NCBI GenBank assembly: GCA_035772405.1
Contig: JAYKKM010000122.1
Coordinates: 3,041,001-3,105,000, forward strand
Length of the DNA: 64,000 bases
DNA from: Chrysogorgia sp. JL179-B06
Taxonomy: Eukaryota > Cnidaria > Anthozoa > Scleralcyonacea > Chrysogorgiidae
Reading direction: 5' to 3'
Within the stretch, counting starts at the first letter, position 1; the number at the start of each line of letters is the position of its first letter. The position numbers and the translations under genes were made by a program. Shown in pieces: positions 10,364 through 21,806 of this stretch. The notes beneath the pieces are model-generated. The model saw only the letters and a program-made list of their open reading frames with translations, did not search any database and had not been told where the DNA came from.

Positions 10364-11070
10364 CTCTCGAATGTGGCGGGGAATCTTTTGAGAAATCGTG
10401 CAAAAATATCCAGTTGAAGTCTGCCAGCGCACCCTCTGGAACGTACTGTATCCAACCTTACATAGACGAAGATGACGAAGATTCTGGAGATGACGAAGAT
10501 GCTGAAGAAGACGAAGGAGAACGGAAGAGGCCGGTCATAGTTTATTGTGACATGGAGACGGACGGTGGGGGATGGACCCAGGTCTACCGCTACACCTTCA
10601 CTAACTACAGTAATTTCGATGACCTCTCCAACGCCGCAACCCCCCGTCCCAACTGGCAGGCAAATAACGCGGACGTCCCCATCTCCACGATGGCTCCCAG
10701 AGACGCCTACTGTGTTGGCGCTATGGATTTCAAAATTTGGACACAGATCGGGAGCGAGTTCTTGATCGTGTCCACCATTAATGATTGGATTGTTTGTAAC
10801 GCAGACGATGGTAGCATGGTGAAGAAGTCAGATGGGAGAATCAATTGTCGAAATATCATGAACGTGACGACAGCTTGTGTGGGGATCGTACCTGATCGTA
10901 TCGAATGGCTGGATTGTGGCCCGCGTCTCACCACAGCCTCGGAAGTCTTTTACGAATTTGACGGCTCTACATCCCAGTGCTACCCCACGCATGATCCCTG
11001 TGGCAAATCGTCGACCGAAAATCACAAAAAGGAGGTGTCAAACCCAAGAGGAGCCATTTTCATAAGATAA
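10364..11070 (+). CDS. Fibrinogen-like domain exon (fibrinogen-related gene 1, terminal)
   Basis: The terminal coding exon: acceptor ...TTTTAAG before 10364, phase 1 start, stop TAA at 11068. It encodes about 235 residues. After LECGGESFEKSCKNI comes a short acidic insert (Asp/Glu-rich, about 25 residues) and then the fibrinogen-related core: YCDMETDGGGWTQVYRY, Cys pairs, and the end with YPTHDPC. The YCDMET-GGGWT signature is diagnostic of the fibrinogen C-terminal superfamily. The rest is divergent, as in cnidarian lineage-specific members. It closely resembles the exon at 20430-21082, so the two genes are tandem paralogues. The acidic insert is unique to this copy. A role in surface recognition or adhesion is inferred. 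Confidence 0.85.
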
Positions 11071-11141
11071 GATATGTGCTTGATAATTGATGAGTGATGT
11101 TTGAGTTTGTTGTGTTGATTGGACAGATAAATTTTGGAGGT

Positions 11142-11640
11142 TTTTGATTGATTGATTGATTGAAGACTTTATTTTGAGAGGGTGACAGGTGACAGTAAAG
11201 TGTACTGATAAACTTGTGGCCCTCTAGTAATTAGTTAAAATTAGTATTGTTAAAATTACAAGCATGATATAACAGTTACATTAAATAATAAAGAGTCTAA
11301 ATAGAATTTAAGAAGAATTACAAAAAATGGTTAAGATTTCCTAGGTTGGTAAAATCCTAAGTAAAAACAATAGTCCATATTTAATAAAAACAGCTAGAAA
11401 TCTTTTGATTTTCTAGAATAGATTCAAAAAGATCTCTTTTAAAACATTAACATTTATACTCTTTCTCAAAAATGTTGGTAGAGCATTCCAGTCTTTGATA
11501 GTTCTTACGCTAAAAGTACGGCCGCCTTCAGTAGTCTTTTTGAAGGTTGGGCATGAAAGATTCAAGTTGGAAAATCTATCATCTAAAAGCCATGCGTTTA
11601 GTTTGTAATTACATGGTCACCGAGGAAATAAACAAGACAA
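11142..11640 (-). pseudogene. LINE 3'-end remnant with (TGAT)n tail
   Basis: On the minus strand, the segment near 11465-11520 reads TIKDWNALPTFLRK, the typical C-terminal end of a CR1/Jockey-type LINE ORF2. It is followed downstream by a UTR-like stretch and a short TGAT tetranucleotide tail at 11142-11162. It is 5'-truncated. Assignment rests on the short W-N-x-LP motif plus the tail. Confidence 0.5.
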
Positions 11641-11881
11641 TGGAAGCTTTTGTTTTATGAAATCTCTTTATCGAATTGGTTCAGTGAATCTCTGTATAAA
11701 TTTGGTTTGCAAATACACGTTAGTATTTTTTAGTCGGAGTGATTGATGGCTGATGTCCGCTTTTCGTTTGTGAGCGATAAAGAAGTTGCCGAAGCAAATG
11801 AAAACGTAGTTCCTTTAAGCACCAAAAGACATACACTGTGGAGTAGGAACAAATCAATTAGTTCTTTGAGGCATATTTTTA

Positions 11882-11977
11882 ATGAATATTGGATGAGGGA
11901 TATTTAGTTCTAAACGTCCCTCATGAACATATTGATGAGGGATGTTTAGAACTAAATATCCCTCATCCAGTATTCAT
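11882..11977. repeat. Short foldback element
   Basis: Arms 11882-11915 and 11944-11977 are near-perfect inverted copies (ATGAATA...GATGAGGGATATTTAG) separated by about 28 bases. It would form a strong hairpin. No coding content. Confidence 0.85.
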
Positions 11978-12583
11978 GGTAAATACGACAGTAATCGTCC
12001 CTGTTAAAACAAAAGAAACCGAGGTGAACATGTTATTACCAAGCTAGTGTGAATGATAGGAATATGTAAGGTTTAATGAGTGTTATGTGATGAATAAAGC
12101 GTTTCTAATCAGGTACATAGAGTACATATAGGCTACGTAGATTATATAGCTTGCTTTTTGCGTTTGGCGAAGTAGAACGCTATTATAATGGTGTCGTATG
12201 GCGTTGTAGTCGAGATTTATTTGGTATCTGTGTTGTAGCGTTTTTCAGGCGTTTTTTTTGCCCTAAAACCGGAAGCCAATCCGCGTCCTCCCCCCATAAG
12301 CCTCTCGCATTCGTGAACTGGAAACTACGCGTGACGTTTGGATCAAAGAATCGATTGTTGTTATTCAACATTGGATTGTTTTTTGGCAGAGCTTCCGTTG
12401 TGAATTAGTTCATCGGGCCTCGTTGTTTTGAATTCTTGTGTCAAAGATTCGATCCGACCTGGGTGTCATGTTTGGATATTTGATGCCGGTGTAACAGGAT
12501 CAGATGGCCCCCTCTAGATTGCCCCCCGGGAATCTGGTACTAGGACCAGATGTCCCCCTTCAGGACCAAATGCCCCCACCCCT

Positions 12584-14613
12584 AAAATTATCATAGACAG
12601 AGCTTTTGAATCTTTTCAAATCTCTAAACGAAGTTTCTTAATCTGTTGAACGCTTTAAAAGTTTCAATGTTCGTTTCCCTTGCACAATCTCGTCCCCAGA
12701 TCCTGCGTTCCTCCTGGACAGGGGTAGCAACATTGTGATAATGTTGTTTGATGCGGTAATACCGTGGCTTATACTTAGTTAATGACGAGTAACCCCTAAC
12801 CCATACATTTGGTGATTGCGTGTCATGGAATTGAAACCCGAAAGGCTCTGGCCGCAACGGATTTTTAGTCCAAAAAAACACAACTGAAGTAGAAGTGCGC
12901 ATGCTCACGCTGCTGTAACATTGCAGGCGCTGGAGACGAGATCAACAAATAAATGGCGAACGAGAGCGTTGTGAAAATAAACGCATATTCACATAGATTA
13001 TGGACTGAAGATTGTTGGAAAGGGTGACATAAGTTTGAAAGTAAAGCAATATGAGGTTTTGAAAGCGATTGTTTTTGCGAGAAAGGACGTTCTCGCCGTA
13101 CTTCGTACAATAAGTATTTCCTCTTAATATGATTTCTGATCATATACTGTGGATGTACGGGATGGTTCTTAATAATTATGTCTGAATCACAACATCTACA
13201 ACTAGAAATTATGGGAAATACCAGCCTTCTTGGTGAACGATCCGCCACTTTTTCTAAGTTGTTTATTTCCGGTTAACAGAATTCTATTGAGAGAACTAAA
13301 AATCCGTTGCGGCCACAGCCGGCTCTGGGGTCATGTGAAGTCGTCACCCAGAATTTCTCATATGTACTTCTAGTACGTATTCCATATAAGGAAGTGACCG
13401 ACGAGCAAATAGAAGGCAGAAGGCATTAACGAACAAATACATGGCACTCGTACCAGCCCGTTGGATGTGGGATTATTAACACGTTACGATATGTTCGATT
13501 ATCCGCTCTTTTTAAGAAAACTACGTTCGCTAGCAGGATAAGCTGTACGCATATTGTAAACAGATAATTTATCTTTGTTTTAATATATATTGTAGCTTTG
13601 GGAGTTGATTATTTCTCAAGAAAACGTTCGTCGAAGACAGCCGTGTTTTTGTTTACAAGATGGTATCCGTATTAGGAAAATTATATTTTGGCATGTTCGA
13701 TTATCCGCGCTTTTAAAGAGAACTAAGTTAGCTACCGGGATAAAGCTGTACGTATGTTGTAAATAATTAACTTTCCTTTGATATATTCTATAGCTTTGGG
13801 GGTGGTTTATTTCTCAAGAAAACGTTTGCCAAAGGTTAGGACCTTTGTTGTTTTGGGGTCGGTTACAATCCAATTAACTAGGAGGCTGGTACGAGGGTTG
13901 AACGTGTCAGCTATTTGTTCGTTAATTCACTCTATTTGCTCGTCAATGCCATCTATTTGCGCTTCCTTATGCGCTTCCTTATAAGGAATACGTACTAGAT
14001 ACCCCTATCGAATTTCTGGGTGTTTAGATATGATAATTTTTGTGGTCTTTGTCCATTGCAAATAATTGAGAAATTTTCAATGCTCTTCAGAGTTCTTCAT
14101 GTCAGCATTCGTCGGCATAAAAGCAGCTAACAAGCTTAATAATCCACCATACATCCATGGTTATCTCTTACAAAAGATATGAAGAAGCATATATCCAATT
14201 TCGCGAAAGCTATCACTTCTAATTTGCTGTAAAATTTGAAGACAGCATTCAGATTTAGATGAATAAATTATACTCGGCTGAATTAATTGCATTTTATGAC
14301 AAGCCAATCGCATTATAGAATGGACCAGCCGATCCCAGGGCCATTTTCGCCGACCTTTCGCCGGCAAATGCCCTGGGTACGAGGTTGGTCCTTTACAGTT
14401 TACGCATCAAAGGCTCAGGGCATCTGGTCCTGGCATCTTTTACTAGGACCAGATGACCCCCTTGAAAATCGTTTGATGAACTTCGTAAAACATTGTAAAG
14501 AACATTTGGAAAACAGTTTCGAAACGAACATTGAACTTTTAAAGCCTAAAACAGCCTAAGAGACTTCGTTTAGAGATTTGAAAGAATTCAAAAGCTCTGT
14601 CTATGATAATTTT
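12584..14613. repeat. Long-range inverted repeat, possible 2-kb non-autonomous element
   Basis: About 100 bases at 12584-12690 recur in inverted orientation at 14510-14613 (shared core ATCATAGACAGAGCTTTTG). Both are flanked outside by short repeats of AGGACCAGATG (12540-12570 and 14440-14460). Inside are two further nested inverted pairs: 12838-12870 with 13297-13326, and 13365-13450 with 13885-14005. No transposase frame was recognised. Confidence 0.55.
13490..13820. repeat. Tandem duplication, period about 200 bp
   Basis: The segment starting GTTCGATTATCCGC near 13490 recurs diverged near 13697. Both copies run through TAGCTTTGGG and TATTTCTCAAGAAAACGTT. It lies inside the inverted-repeat structure 12584-14613. 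Confidence 0.7.
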
Positions 14614-15106
14614 AGCAGTGATATTGTGACTGAGACCATAAGCAGGCGCGGAACAGTAGCGAGTTTGGCCGGTACACTTTTTTGCACCACATTACCATTC
14701 TCCGCCTTTATTTATCAAATTTATTTTTAAACTTCGGTTTTTTTTATTTTGGACGTTTACACAAGCGCCATCGATTCGAAACCATATCATTCCAAGATGA
14801 AGTACTTGCCGCTGTGTTTTAAATGCCGCTGAACTCATAATATTATGGTCGGACTTAATAATATAATAGCAACAATGAAATATGTAATTATTTACTGGGG
14901 ATGGAATGAAAGATAAACTGATTAAGAAAACTGCGCACTTATTTATTTGCGGGTTTGTAGATCCACTTGACAACTGGAGATGTCGTTCCTCACAGATGTT
15001 TTAGTTTGGCTGTTTGTCCTGGGTTATTGAATCTGATGGTTACTGCTTCTCTCAAAATAAAGGAAATAGCGTTTCAGAGCCTTAGAAAATGGGCGCTTAT
15101 ATACTG
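14614..15106. other. Unassigned sequence
   Basis: No convincing coding potential, splice-flanked exon or recognisable repeat. The short open frames on either strand lack family-like composition. Confidence 0.3.
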
Positions 15107-16122
15107 GGCGGCGCAGCAATTTTCCGTTTCGAAACGGTCGTTGCCACCAGTTACGGTCGATGCCACCATTTCACTGGCGCACGTCACATCCTGTCCCCTT
15201 CTGAAACACGATATGATCGCACACGCGTATGAAAATTTCACGCCACGTAAACCGCATTTTCATCACTGATTTTCATATACCAACGGAAAATTAATACACG
15301 GAAACCTATCGATTGTATTTAATAAATAAAGAAAGAATGGTTATGTCTTAAAACTCATGTTATAAATATTTTCGCACGATTTATATTACCGGGAGATCGA
15401 AGACGTATGAATTCAACACACGATCGAGAATCAGAAATATATTTTAATGCCATATGCAAACAACAAGAATGTATGCTTAAAGCTATTCCGTACTAAAGCA
15501 GGGTTAGTGTTTAGTGTTTTAAGGTTAGTGTTTGGTGTTCTTCGAACCTTTTTGAAAGTAAAAGTTTATTCAGCACTCATGTAAGTACGGAAATGGAATA
15601 GCTTTAAGCATACATTCTTGTTGTTTGTGGCATTAAAATATATTTTCTGATTCTCGATCGTGTGTTGAATTCATACGTCTTCAATCTCCCGGTAATATAA
15701 ATCGTGCGAAAATATTTATAACATATGAGTTTAATTTAAAGACATAACCATTCTTTCTTTACTTGTTAAATACAAGCGATAGGTTTCCGTGTATTCGTTG
15801 GTCTATTTACACTGTAGATATATACTGTAGATAAATATGTAAACAGCGGTTGTCGTTTTGATAGAGTAATTAATTATTCACCACTGACACAGTTGTTAAT
15901 ATTTTTATCGTCCAATGACAGGTCGGAGCAATTTCTGCATTTAGCCGCATGTCAACCATTAGCTAGCTTCCGCAAGTCCCAGTTTTTGTGTTTGACGGCA
16001 CGCGTGGCGTTGCGTGAAATTTTCAAACGCGTAGTGTGACGCGTTAACGCCAGTGAAATGGTGGCATCGACCGTAAATGGTGCAACGACCGTTTACGAAA
16101 CGGAAAATTGCGGCGGCGCAAC
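15107..16122. repeat. Composite foldback, about 1 kb
   Basis: Outer arms at 15107-15185 and 16045-16122 share ATTTTCCGTTTCG and GATGCCACCATTTCACTGGCG in opposite orientation. Inner arms at about 15296-15490 and 15590-15795 share long inverted stretches, for example GAATTCAACACACGATCGAG. The centre is near 15500-15580. The size and symmetry suggest a foldback transposon, perhaps one inserted into another. No coding frame. Confidence 0.75.
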
Positions 16123-16129
16123 ACCAGAT

Positions 16130-16547
16130 AATTCGCTGATCGACGTGTGATGCGGAAGGGGACTGGCACGAGCGTGTTTTTAGCGAGATTGCAAAAAAAT
16201 CGACATTTTGGTTACTGACAAATTATCGTTGATTTTTCTCAAACGGTTTTGTGTGAGAAGAAGGTTTATTAAAATATAGATAAAAGGGATGTTCTTTTAA
16301 CGTAACAGTGTGTATTTTACTTAAAAAAGAGCATTACATGCAACTTATTGTAGAGATAGCCTTGATATTTTGATGACTTAAATGGAGACTAAATTTCACC
16401 ACGAGCGCTTTATGTGTTCTCATCAAATCTACAGTAAGACATTCATGTATGTTGAATATTATTATCGTATACTTCTATCTTAAAATTTTTAAAAAAATCG
16501 GAGTGGATAATTCTCGTTACCAGGCCCCGCATCACACGTCGATCAGC
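16130..16547. repeat. Inverted repeat pair
   Basis: GCTGATCGACGTGTGATGCGG near 16132 recurs inverted near 16526-16546, with an otherwise AT-rich unassigned interior. It may belong to the same foldback family as the preceding entry. Confidence 0.55.
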
Positions 16548-17120
16548 TTCCCTGTTGACTTATTAAATGCTTCCTACGCGCCTGATAAGTGAAGTCAGCC
16601 GTAGCGCCATTGGCATTGAAAGTCACGGCATTCGGCGAATAATTATATTAGAAGACGAATTTAACATGAGAATTTAACATGATCCCACTGCTAAAAAATT
16701 TGAAGTGGACGCGGTAGACGTTCAACCGTGTTGTGCTGCGTAGGCAGTGTAGACATACAATTCTCAAACTCATTAATAATTCATGAGCTAATTATCCAAT
16801 AATAAAGACCCATCTAGTCACGGGATTGCATTTGGATAACTAAGTCAAACACCGTGTCTCAGAACACTACAATAATACATTTGATCGGCATACGTAATTA
16901 CGTATGCAAACTATCGAATTTGCTTAAAAAAAGAAACCACAACACAAAATACACAAACTTTTATTTCTCAAATCACTATTTGTTACTCACAATATTAAAC
17001 GTCATGTTACACTGATTGAACACAGATTGCTCTAAACTAATTCGACACTAATTTCTCATTTTTTAGGATTGGTGTAGTATTCTCGATTGATTTTACAGGA
17101 CCTAATACAGTTGAAACCTC
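16548..17120. other. Unassigned AT-rich sequence
   Basis: No recognised gene or repeat. It precedes the tyrosine-recombinase fragment (on the opposite strand this is its downstream flank). Confidence 0.3.
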
Positions 17121-17444
17121 TTATTGTTGTTCAACGCTACCTTTCTCGTACACGAATAATGCGTAAGATCTATGACCAGTTCTTTCTCGAATTAATTTCT
17201 CCTCAACTCCATGATGAAACAAACTCGTCGCGCACGTCACCCGTAAACTATGTGAAGTTTTAACTTTAAAACCTAAAACTTCACACATATTTGGTAGTAT
17301 TTTTGCAAGTGTATTAACACCAATAGGACTTTTATCAAACCCTAATACTTTACTATTTGGTCGAAAGTAAAATGCACTAACGTTCTTATTCTTAACTTCA
17401 GCCAAACCTTTGTAAAGTTTATAAATCTTAACAAGACACCGCAT
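17121..17444 (-). pseudogene. Tyrosine recombinase-like fragment (Crypton/DUF3504 type)
   Basis: 107 codons on the minus strand resemble the C-terminal catalytic half of eukaryotic tyrosine recombinases as found in Crypton transposons and in KIAA1958/ZMYM-type domesticated genes. Visible pieces are FYFRPN, a GVNTL...ILPNMCE region, then TSHSLRVTCATSLFHHG (the HxLR box with catalytic Arg) and IRERTGHRS, followed by a downstream Tyr. The N-terminal half and a second catalytic Arg region are missing, so this is a fragment or one exon. No neighbouring splice sites were convincing. Confidence 0.6.
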
Positions 17445-17510
17445 ATGGTCAAGAGTGGAACTTTTACAAGCTATATTAGCTTGTGTTTTTTATCCATGCA
17501 GTAGATAAAA

Positions 17511-17592
17511 AATTACTTGTTTGAGTAAAATCTGAAAAATTCAAAAGGACAATTCCTTTTGAATTTTTCAGATTTTACTCAAACAAGTAATT
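17511..17592. repeat. Perfect 39-bp hairpin
   Basis: Arms 17511-17549 and 17554-17592 are exact inverted copies around a 4-base loop (arm begins AATTACTTGTTTGAG). It lies just upstream of the recombinase fragment. It could be a small MITE. Confidence 0.9.
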
Positions 17593-17819
17593 TAGTAATT
17601 AGCAAGTAATTTTACGCCATTAGCATAGGGTGATGTGTGAATGTTAAAACGTTTTGACTCTCACATTAGGGGACAGGCCCTTAACACGACAAGCTTTTTA
17701 GGTACCTCTTAAATTTCAGCACGCGGGCCAATTTTTTTTGGCATTCTATATCATCGTATTCTCTTGAAAATTTCTCGTAGTGAGGAGCAAGTTATCCCGC
17801 GCTTTTAAAATCTTAACGA

Positions 17820-18560
17820 TTTTTGATGAAGGTCGCCTCCATCCTTATTACCTTATTATTTTTTATTTTGTGATAAACGCGGACCACAGGGGTGGGTGTG
17901 AGCTAGCTTAAGAGAGGTGTACGCTTAAATAGGGTTATAACTAAGGTGTTTTATTAAAGAAATGGCGAGGACGCAGATTGGTGTCCACTTAAGAGGCGTT
18001 TTTGTCAAGAAGGGTTCACTGTGCAGTGGTAACAAGCCACATGTTATTTTCCCAACTGTTTTAATTTGCGATCGCGATCTTCCTAATGACCGCGGGACGG
18101 ATATGTCGATTTTAATTTTCTTGTCAAATTTATCCAATTAGTCATTCAATCATTTGTCGGCTAACTGAGAAACATTTTTGGTTGAGAGTTTGAACTTGAC
18201 GATCGTCCATGTATTGTCTGTCTACTAGTCCTACAAGTTCGGTTGCTTCCTCGGGTAGCAGACACAGAATATCGTTGCAATGAATTATAAGGTTTAGGAG
18301 TTGGGTTATAGCATTTCTTTATTTTAGGGTTAGGACTAGAGTTTTTATTTGGGTTATGGTTAGGATTTTTGTTCTTGTAAAGTTTCTGAATCCTGGGAAA
18401 ATAACCTTGATATTTCTATGACGTAGTCTGTGTCTACTGATCTTTCGCCAATCACCGTGGTGCACAGTTTTATGAAGGTCGATTCCTCATCCTTATTAGT
18501 AATTATAGCACCTTATTATATTTGTATTTGTGATAAACGAAGACCGCAGGAAATTAGCGA
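17820..18560. repeat. Dispersed direct repeats (two families)
   Basis: Family 1: the segment near 17822-17885 (GAAGGTCG...CCTTATTA...GTGATAAACG) recurs diverged near 18474-18550. Family 2: 18285-18440 (GGGTTATGGTTAGG, TTTTTGTTCTTGTAAAG, AAAATAACCTTGAT, CTATGACGTAGTCTGTG) recurs near 25690-25840. No coding potential. The repeats are probably pieces of non-autonomous elements. Confidence 0.6.
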
Positions 18561-19138
18561 AATTATAGCGATGTTGAACAATTATCAAATTTTGGACATT
18601 TTAAATTAAACCTGAGTAAATATTTTAAATTAAACTATAGACCAACTTACTAATAAATGACGAACGCCTGAGTCAATACAGGATGTTTCATTAGAGCCTG
18701 AATTCGTATTAAAAAGTGCGCAACATCTAACACGAGCAAGTGAACGGATGGATTCCATTTGGAAAGACAGTGAGCGGAATTTGCTGACGGCCGCCGAGAA
18801 TCCGTACGCGGGCGGTGCAAAAACACGGCGCGCTACTCGAAGTTCGAAAGGACTTCTTCTATTTTTGATATTCTTTCAGATTAATAAAGAATGCGAAGGG
18901 AGTCAAGGAGCGCTGTTCCGCCAAGATAAGAACATCAAAGGTGAACATATGATCAAGCATCGGCGATACAGTATGGTGGGCTACAGAAGCAGAGTGTGCT
19001 GCGTATATATATAGGCAATATATTTCGCGAGTGAGATATATTGTTATACATTATTGCTGTATGTGAATGTAGGAGCTTGGGATGTTTTGGTGAACGGATT
19101 AGAGAAACGATACATTGTAATCTTCGCTTTCCATCTGA
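18561..19138. other. Unassigned sequence
   Basis: No supported exon or repeat except the beginning of a tRNA-derived repeat at its right edge. An open frame at 18748-19014 has no splice or family support. Confidence 0.3.
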
Positions 19139-19196
19139 GTCACGGTAACTCTCACCGGCAATCAGAAGGAGTACAGGTTCGATTCCTGTCCGGGAC
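19139..19196 (+). repeat. tRNA-derived sequence, copy d (deleted)
   Basis: Keeps the B-box GGTTCGATTCC and the acceptor end CCGGGAC, but lacks most of the D arm. The same CCATCTGA flank as the other copies. Confidence 0.6.
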
Positions 19197-19308
19197 TCAG
19201 AAACATTTTTAGGATTTGAGCTTGACGATCCACTCCAAGTTCCCACATTTACTATAAACGTTAATGTATATACACACCCGACTAAGCATTACTGATATCT
19301 CCATCTGA

Positions 19309-19382
19309 GTTTCGGTAGCTCAATGGTTAGAGCGTCTCCCCGCGGTAAACAGAAGGTTACAAGTTCGATCGCTGTCCGGGAC
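19309..19382 (+). repeat. tRNA-derived sequence, copy e (full length)
   Basis: A 74-base tRNA-like unit with an A-box (TAGCTCAATGG), a B-box variant (AGTTCGATCG) and a pairing acceptor stem (GTTTCGG with CCGGGAC). The anticodon arm does not close cleanly, so it is probably a pseudo-tRNA. It sits 57 bases upstream of the PAN-domain exon. Confidence 0.55.
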
Positions 19383-19438
19383 TCAGAGGTTTGAGCATTC
19401 TCCATTGTAGTAACTGGGTGTATGTGTTATTTTCTCAG

Positions 19439-19668
19439 GATATCGTTTAGAGAACTACCTCGTTCGGAAGGTTATGGCCGTCTCTGTGATCGACTGCAGT
19501 CTGGAGTGTTTGCGCGAGCAATGTTGCAAGTCGACAAATTACAAAGAACTCTCGATTCGTAATACCGATGATAATTGTGAACTCAACTACGCTGGGGCTT
19601 CAGATCGACGAGGGGACCTAGTGAAAGACGAGGAGGTCCTCCATTTTGAAATGCTGCATTCAAGGGAG
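19439..19668 (+). CDS. PAN/apple-like exon (fibrinogen-related gene 2)
   Basis: A 230-bp exon with acceptor TTTTCTCAG and donor GTATGT, entering in phase 1 and leaving in phase 0. The product has the cysteine pattern of a PAN/apple domain: IDCSLECLREQCCKSTNY, then DDNCELNYAGAS, then EEVLHFEMLHSRE. It precedes an EGF exon (19889) and a fibrinogen exon (20430) on the same strand in compatible phase. Together they encode an extracellular PAN-EGF-fibrinogen protein. A signal-peptide exon was not found upstream. Confidence 0.8.
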
Positions 19669-19888
19669 GTATGTAGTAAAGCCTTCACTCTATCTGGACC
19701 TCTCTCGCGCAAGTAGGTAGCCAGAGGGGAGACGTGCCCGCTCCTTTACCTTATACCATAACATGTAGAGAAATTAGTGATTAAATGCCACTCACAGGCC
19801 TCGAGACTTCCACAAATCCTCCCTCTGCTTTCGGGGCATTTAATCATTATTTCCCTCATGATATTACCGATTATTCGTTACTGTTTAG

Positions 19889-19994
19889 GTCGTGAATTTT
19901 TGCTGCTCTTCCCCTTGCCAGAATGGAGGCTGGTGCGATTTTGATTCCAGTAGATGCAATTGTCCTGATAGCGTCAGTGGTGAAACTTGTGAAG
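19889..19994 (+). CDS. EGF-like exon (fibrinogen-related gene 2)
   Basis: A 106-bp exon (acceptor CTGTTTAG, donor GTAACG), phase 0 in and phase 1 out, encoding about 35 residues. It reads FCCSSPCQNGGWCDFD, then RCNCPDSVSGETCEG, a short non-calcium-binding EGF module with the CxNGGxC and CxC spacing. The phases fit both the PAN exon before it and the fibrinogen exon after it. Confidence 0.8.
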
Positions 19995-20088
19995 GTAACG
20001 TCTGTTTGAATCATGATTGTCGTCATGTACATATATATGTACAAATACATTTTTATAACATGCATAGTATTAAAATACAAATAAAAAC

Positions 20089-20328
20089 ACACTAAAAGGT
20101 TGATCATAAAATAATGAATAAGAGGTCCAACTATGACATAAAATGTGTGTACTGTGCCAAGATAGTGTTGTAAAAAACACTAAAAGGTTGATGTACTACC
20201 AAAATAATGAGTAAGAGGTCTAACTATGATATAAAAGTAGTGTGCTGTGTAGGTAGTGTTAAAATATGAATAAAAAACACTAAAATGTTGGTATACTACC
20301 AAAATAATGAATAAGAGGTCTAACTACA
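20089..20328. repeat. Three tandem diverged repeats, about 85-95 bp each
   Basis: Units start CACTAAAAGGTTGAT / CACTAAAAGGTTGATGTACT / CACTAAAATGTTGGTATACT and share AATAATGA(A/G)TAAGAGGTC. The unit start resembles the arms of the foldback at 47282-47400 and a piece near 57366. This is therefore a local amplification of a wider repeat family, inside the intron before the fibrinogen exon. Confidence 0.75.
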
Positions 20329-20429
20329 ACTAAAAAACAATCCTATAAATGTACATGATATATTCTGCACATCTAGCTTCTATAAAGTTTCAAAATTTTT
20401 ATTATAATTTTTGTGCTATATCCATTCAG

Positions 20430-21082
20430 TTCTTAGATTAATCCATTCAGTTCTTAGAGAAACATGTCAGGATATCAAGGCACATCAGAATCACTCAAAA
20501 TCGAACAACTTCTGGATCAAGCCCCGGAATTCCCAACCTGCGTTTTCAGTTTACTGCGACATGGAAACGGCCGGCGGTGGCTGGACTCTGGTGTACAGTT
20601 ACACCTTTACAAACTACACTCACTTCTATTACAGCTCGAACGCTGTCACACCGCAACCTAACTGGCCTGTTACCCAAGCAGATGTTCCCATTTCGGAAAG
20701 CGCTCCGCTCAACGAGTCCTCGTTTGGAGCGATCAAATTCGATCTTTGGAAGGACATTGGCGAGGAGTTTATGATAAAATCCAACATCAGCGATTGGTTC
20801 GTCTGTAAGCCAATCAACGGGAGCGTAACGACGGCACGTGACGGATCTCTCGCTTGCGACAATATCAAACGCGTGATCACCACATGTAACGTTACCGATC
20901 GGCCAACTGAAATTAAATGGGAACCCTACGGACCTCTTGTCAAAGGAGAGACCACGATTTTCCGCTTCGATGGGTCTACGTCTTTCGGTTATCCAACTCA
21001 TGATCCTTGCTACGGTCCAGCTCGACGAAATCATAAAATGGGAGTTCTAAATCCTACAGGAGCCATCTACCTTCGTCGTTAG
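20430..21082 (+). CDS. Fibrinogen-like domain exon (fibrinogen-related gene 2, terminal)
   Basis: The terminal exon, phase 1, stop TAG at 21080, about 217 residues. It has FSVYCDMETAGGGWTLVY near the start and YPTHDPCYGPARRNHK near the end. It is colinear with the exon at 10364-11070 but without the acidic insert. A 21-bp tandem duplication at the splice site gives two in-frame acceptors (exon start 20430 or 20451), which would differ by seven residues. It is the recognition module of a secreted PAN-EGF-fibrinogen protein, probably adhesive or immune-type by family analogy. That role is inference. Confidence 0.85.
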
Positions 21083-21806
21083 GAGACATGGTACAATTGG
21101 GCACGCATAGCTTGCTCGCCGTCAGATTTAGGAACGATTTACCTGAGCGCGGACAGGTCGGACTGACTTCGGATAACCTGTTTTTCCTGTAAGGCTGTGT
21201 TTACATGGGTCATGTATATTATATATAGATTCAGTTCACGCCGAATTTACATCTGAATTTACATCTGAAATGGCTGGAAATACATATCAAACTGCTAAAC
21301 GTATAAGAATACTAATTTATTATCAATAAGGGTATTACAAACAACATGGAACAAAACCAAACAAAACAAATGTAAATGTTTTGAAGGCAAAAAAGCGCAC
21401 AGTCAGACTATTAAAGCGCTATTTCGCCTAACAGAGATCTGCCTTGGTTATGGCTATGTTCTGTTGCGTTTACGGTTCTCGTTTTGTATGACAAAATCAT
21501 TTGCTACATCAACTAGTCGCACCTGAAATACTTCTCGCAATATCTCATGGCAATGAAGGTTGGTAGAACATCCACAGAACACCCCGCGGCCCGAGGGTAT
21601 TTTCTCATTGGGTATTTTCTCATTGTTAAAATTGGGATCTGAGCAACCAACGATTATTATACAAGTACAGGTGATATGTTCGTCCAAGTGACTTCATCAT
21701 AGTGACTGAACACCCTAGTCCTCCCCCGCCTGATCCGTGCTCCCTGTTGTTGCGTGGACAAAAAACCACCGACCTCTCACTGCTACTATACCGATATTGC
21801 CCGCGA
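21083..21806. other. Intergenic sequence between convergent genes
   Basis: Lies between the 3' end of fibrinogen-related gene 2 (+) and the 3' end of the Ig/death-domain gene (-). It holds presumed 3' UTRs. No other feature was recognised. Confidence 0.4.

Noticed and set aside
12151..12408. Short open frames at 12.1-14.6 kb
   Set aside because: They lie in or beside inverted-repeat structures and lack homology or splice support.
7809..19382. Five tRNA-like sequences as functional tRNA genes
   Set aside because: Copies are deleted, truncated, or have a mismatched anticodon arm without U33. They share flanking repeat sequence, so they are tRNA-derived repeats.
20546..21034. 162-codon frame antisense to the fibrinogen exon
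   Set aside because: Shadow of the strongly supported fibrinogen exon on the other strand.
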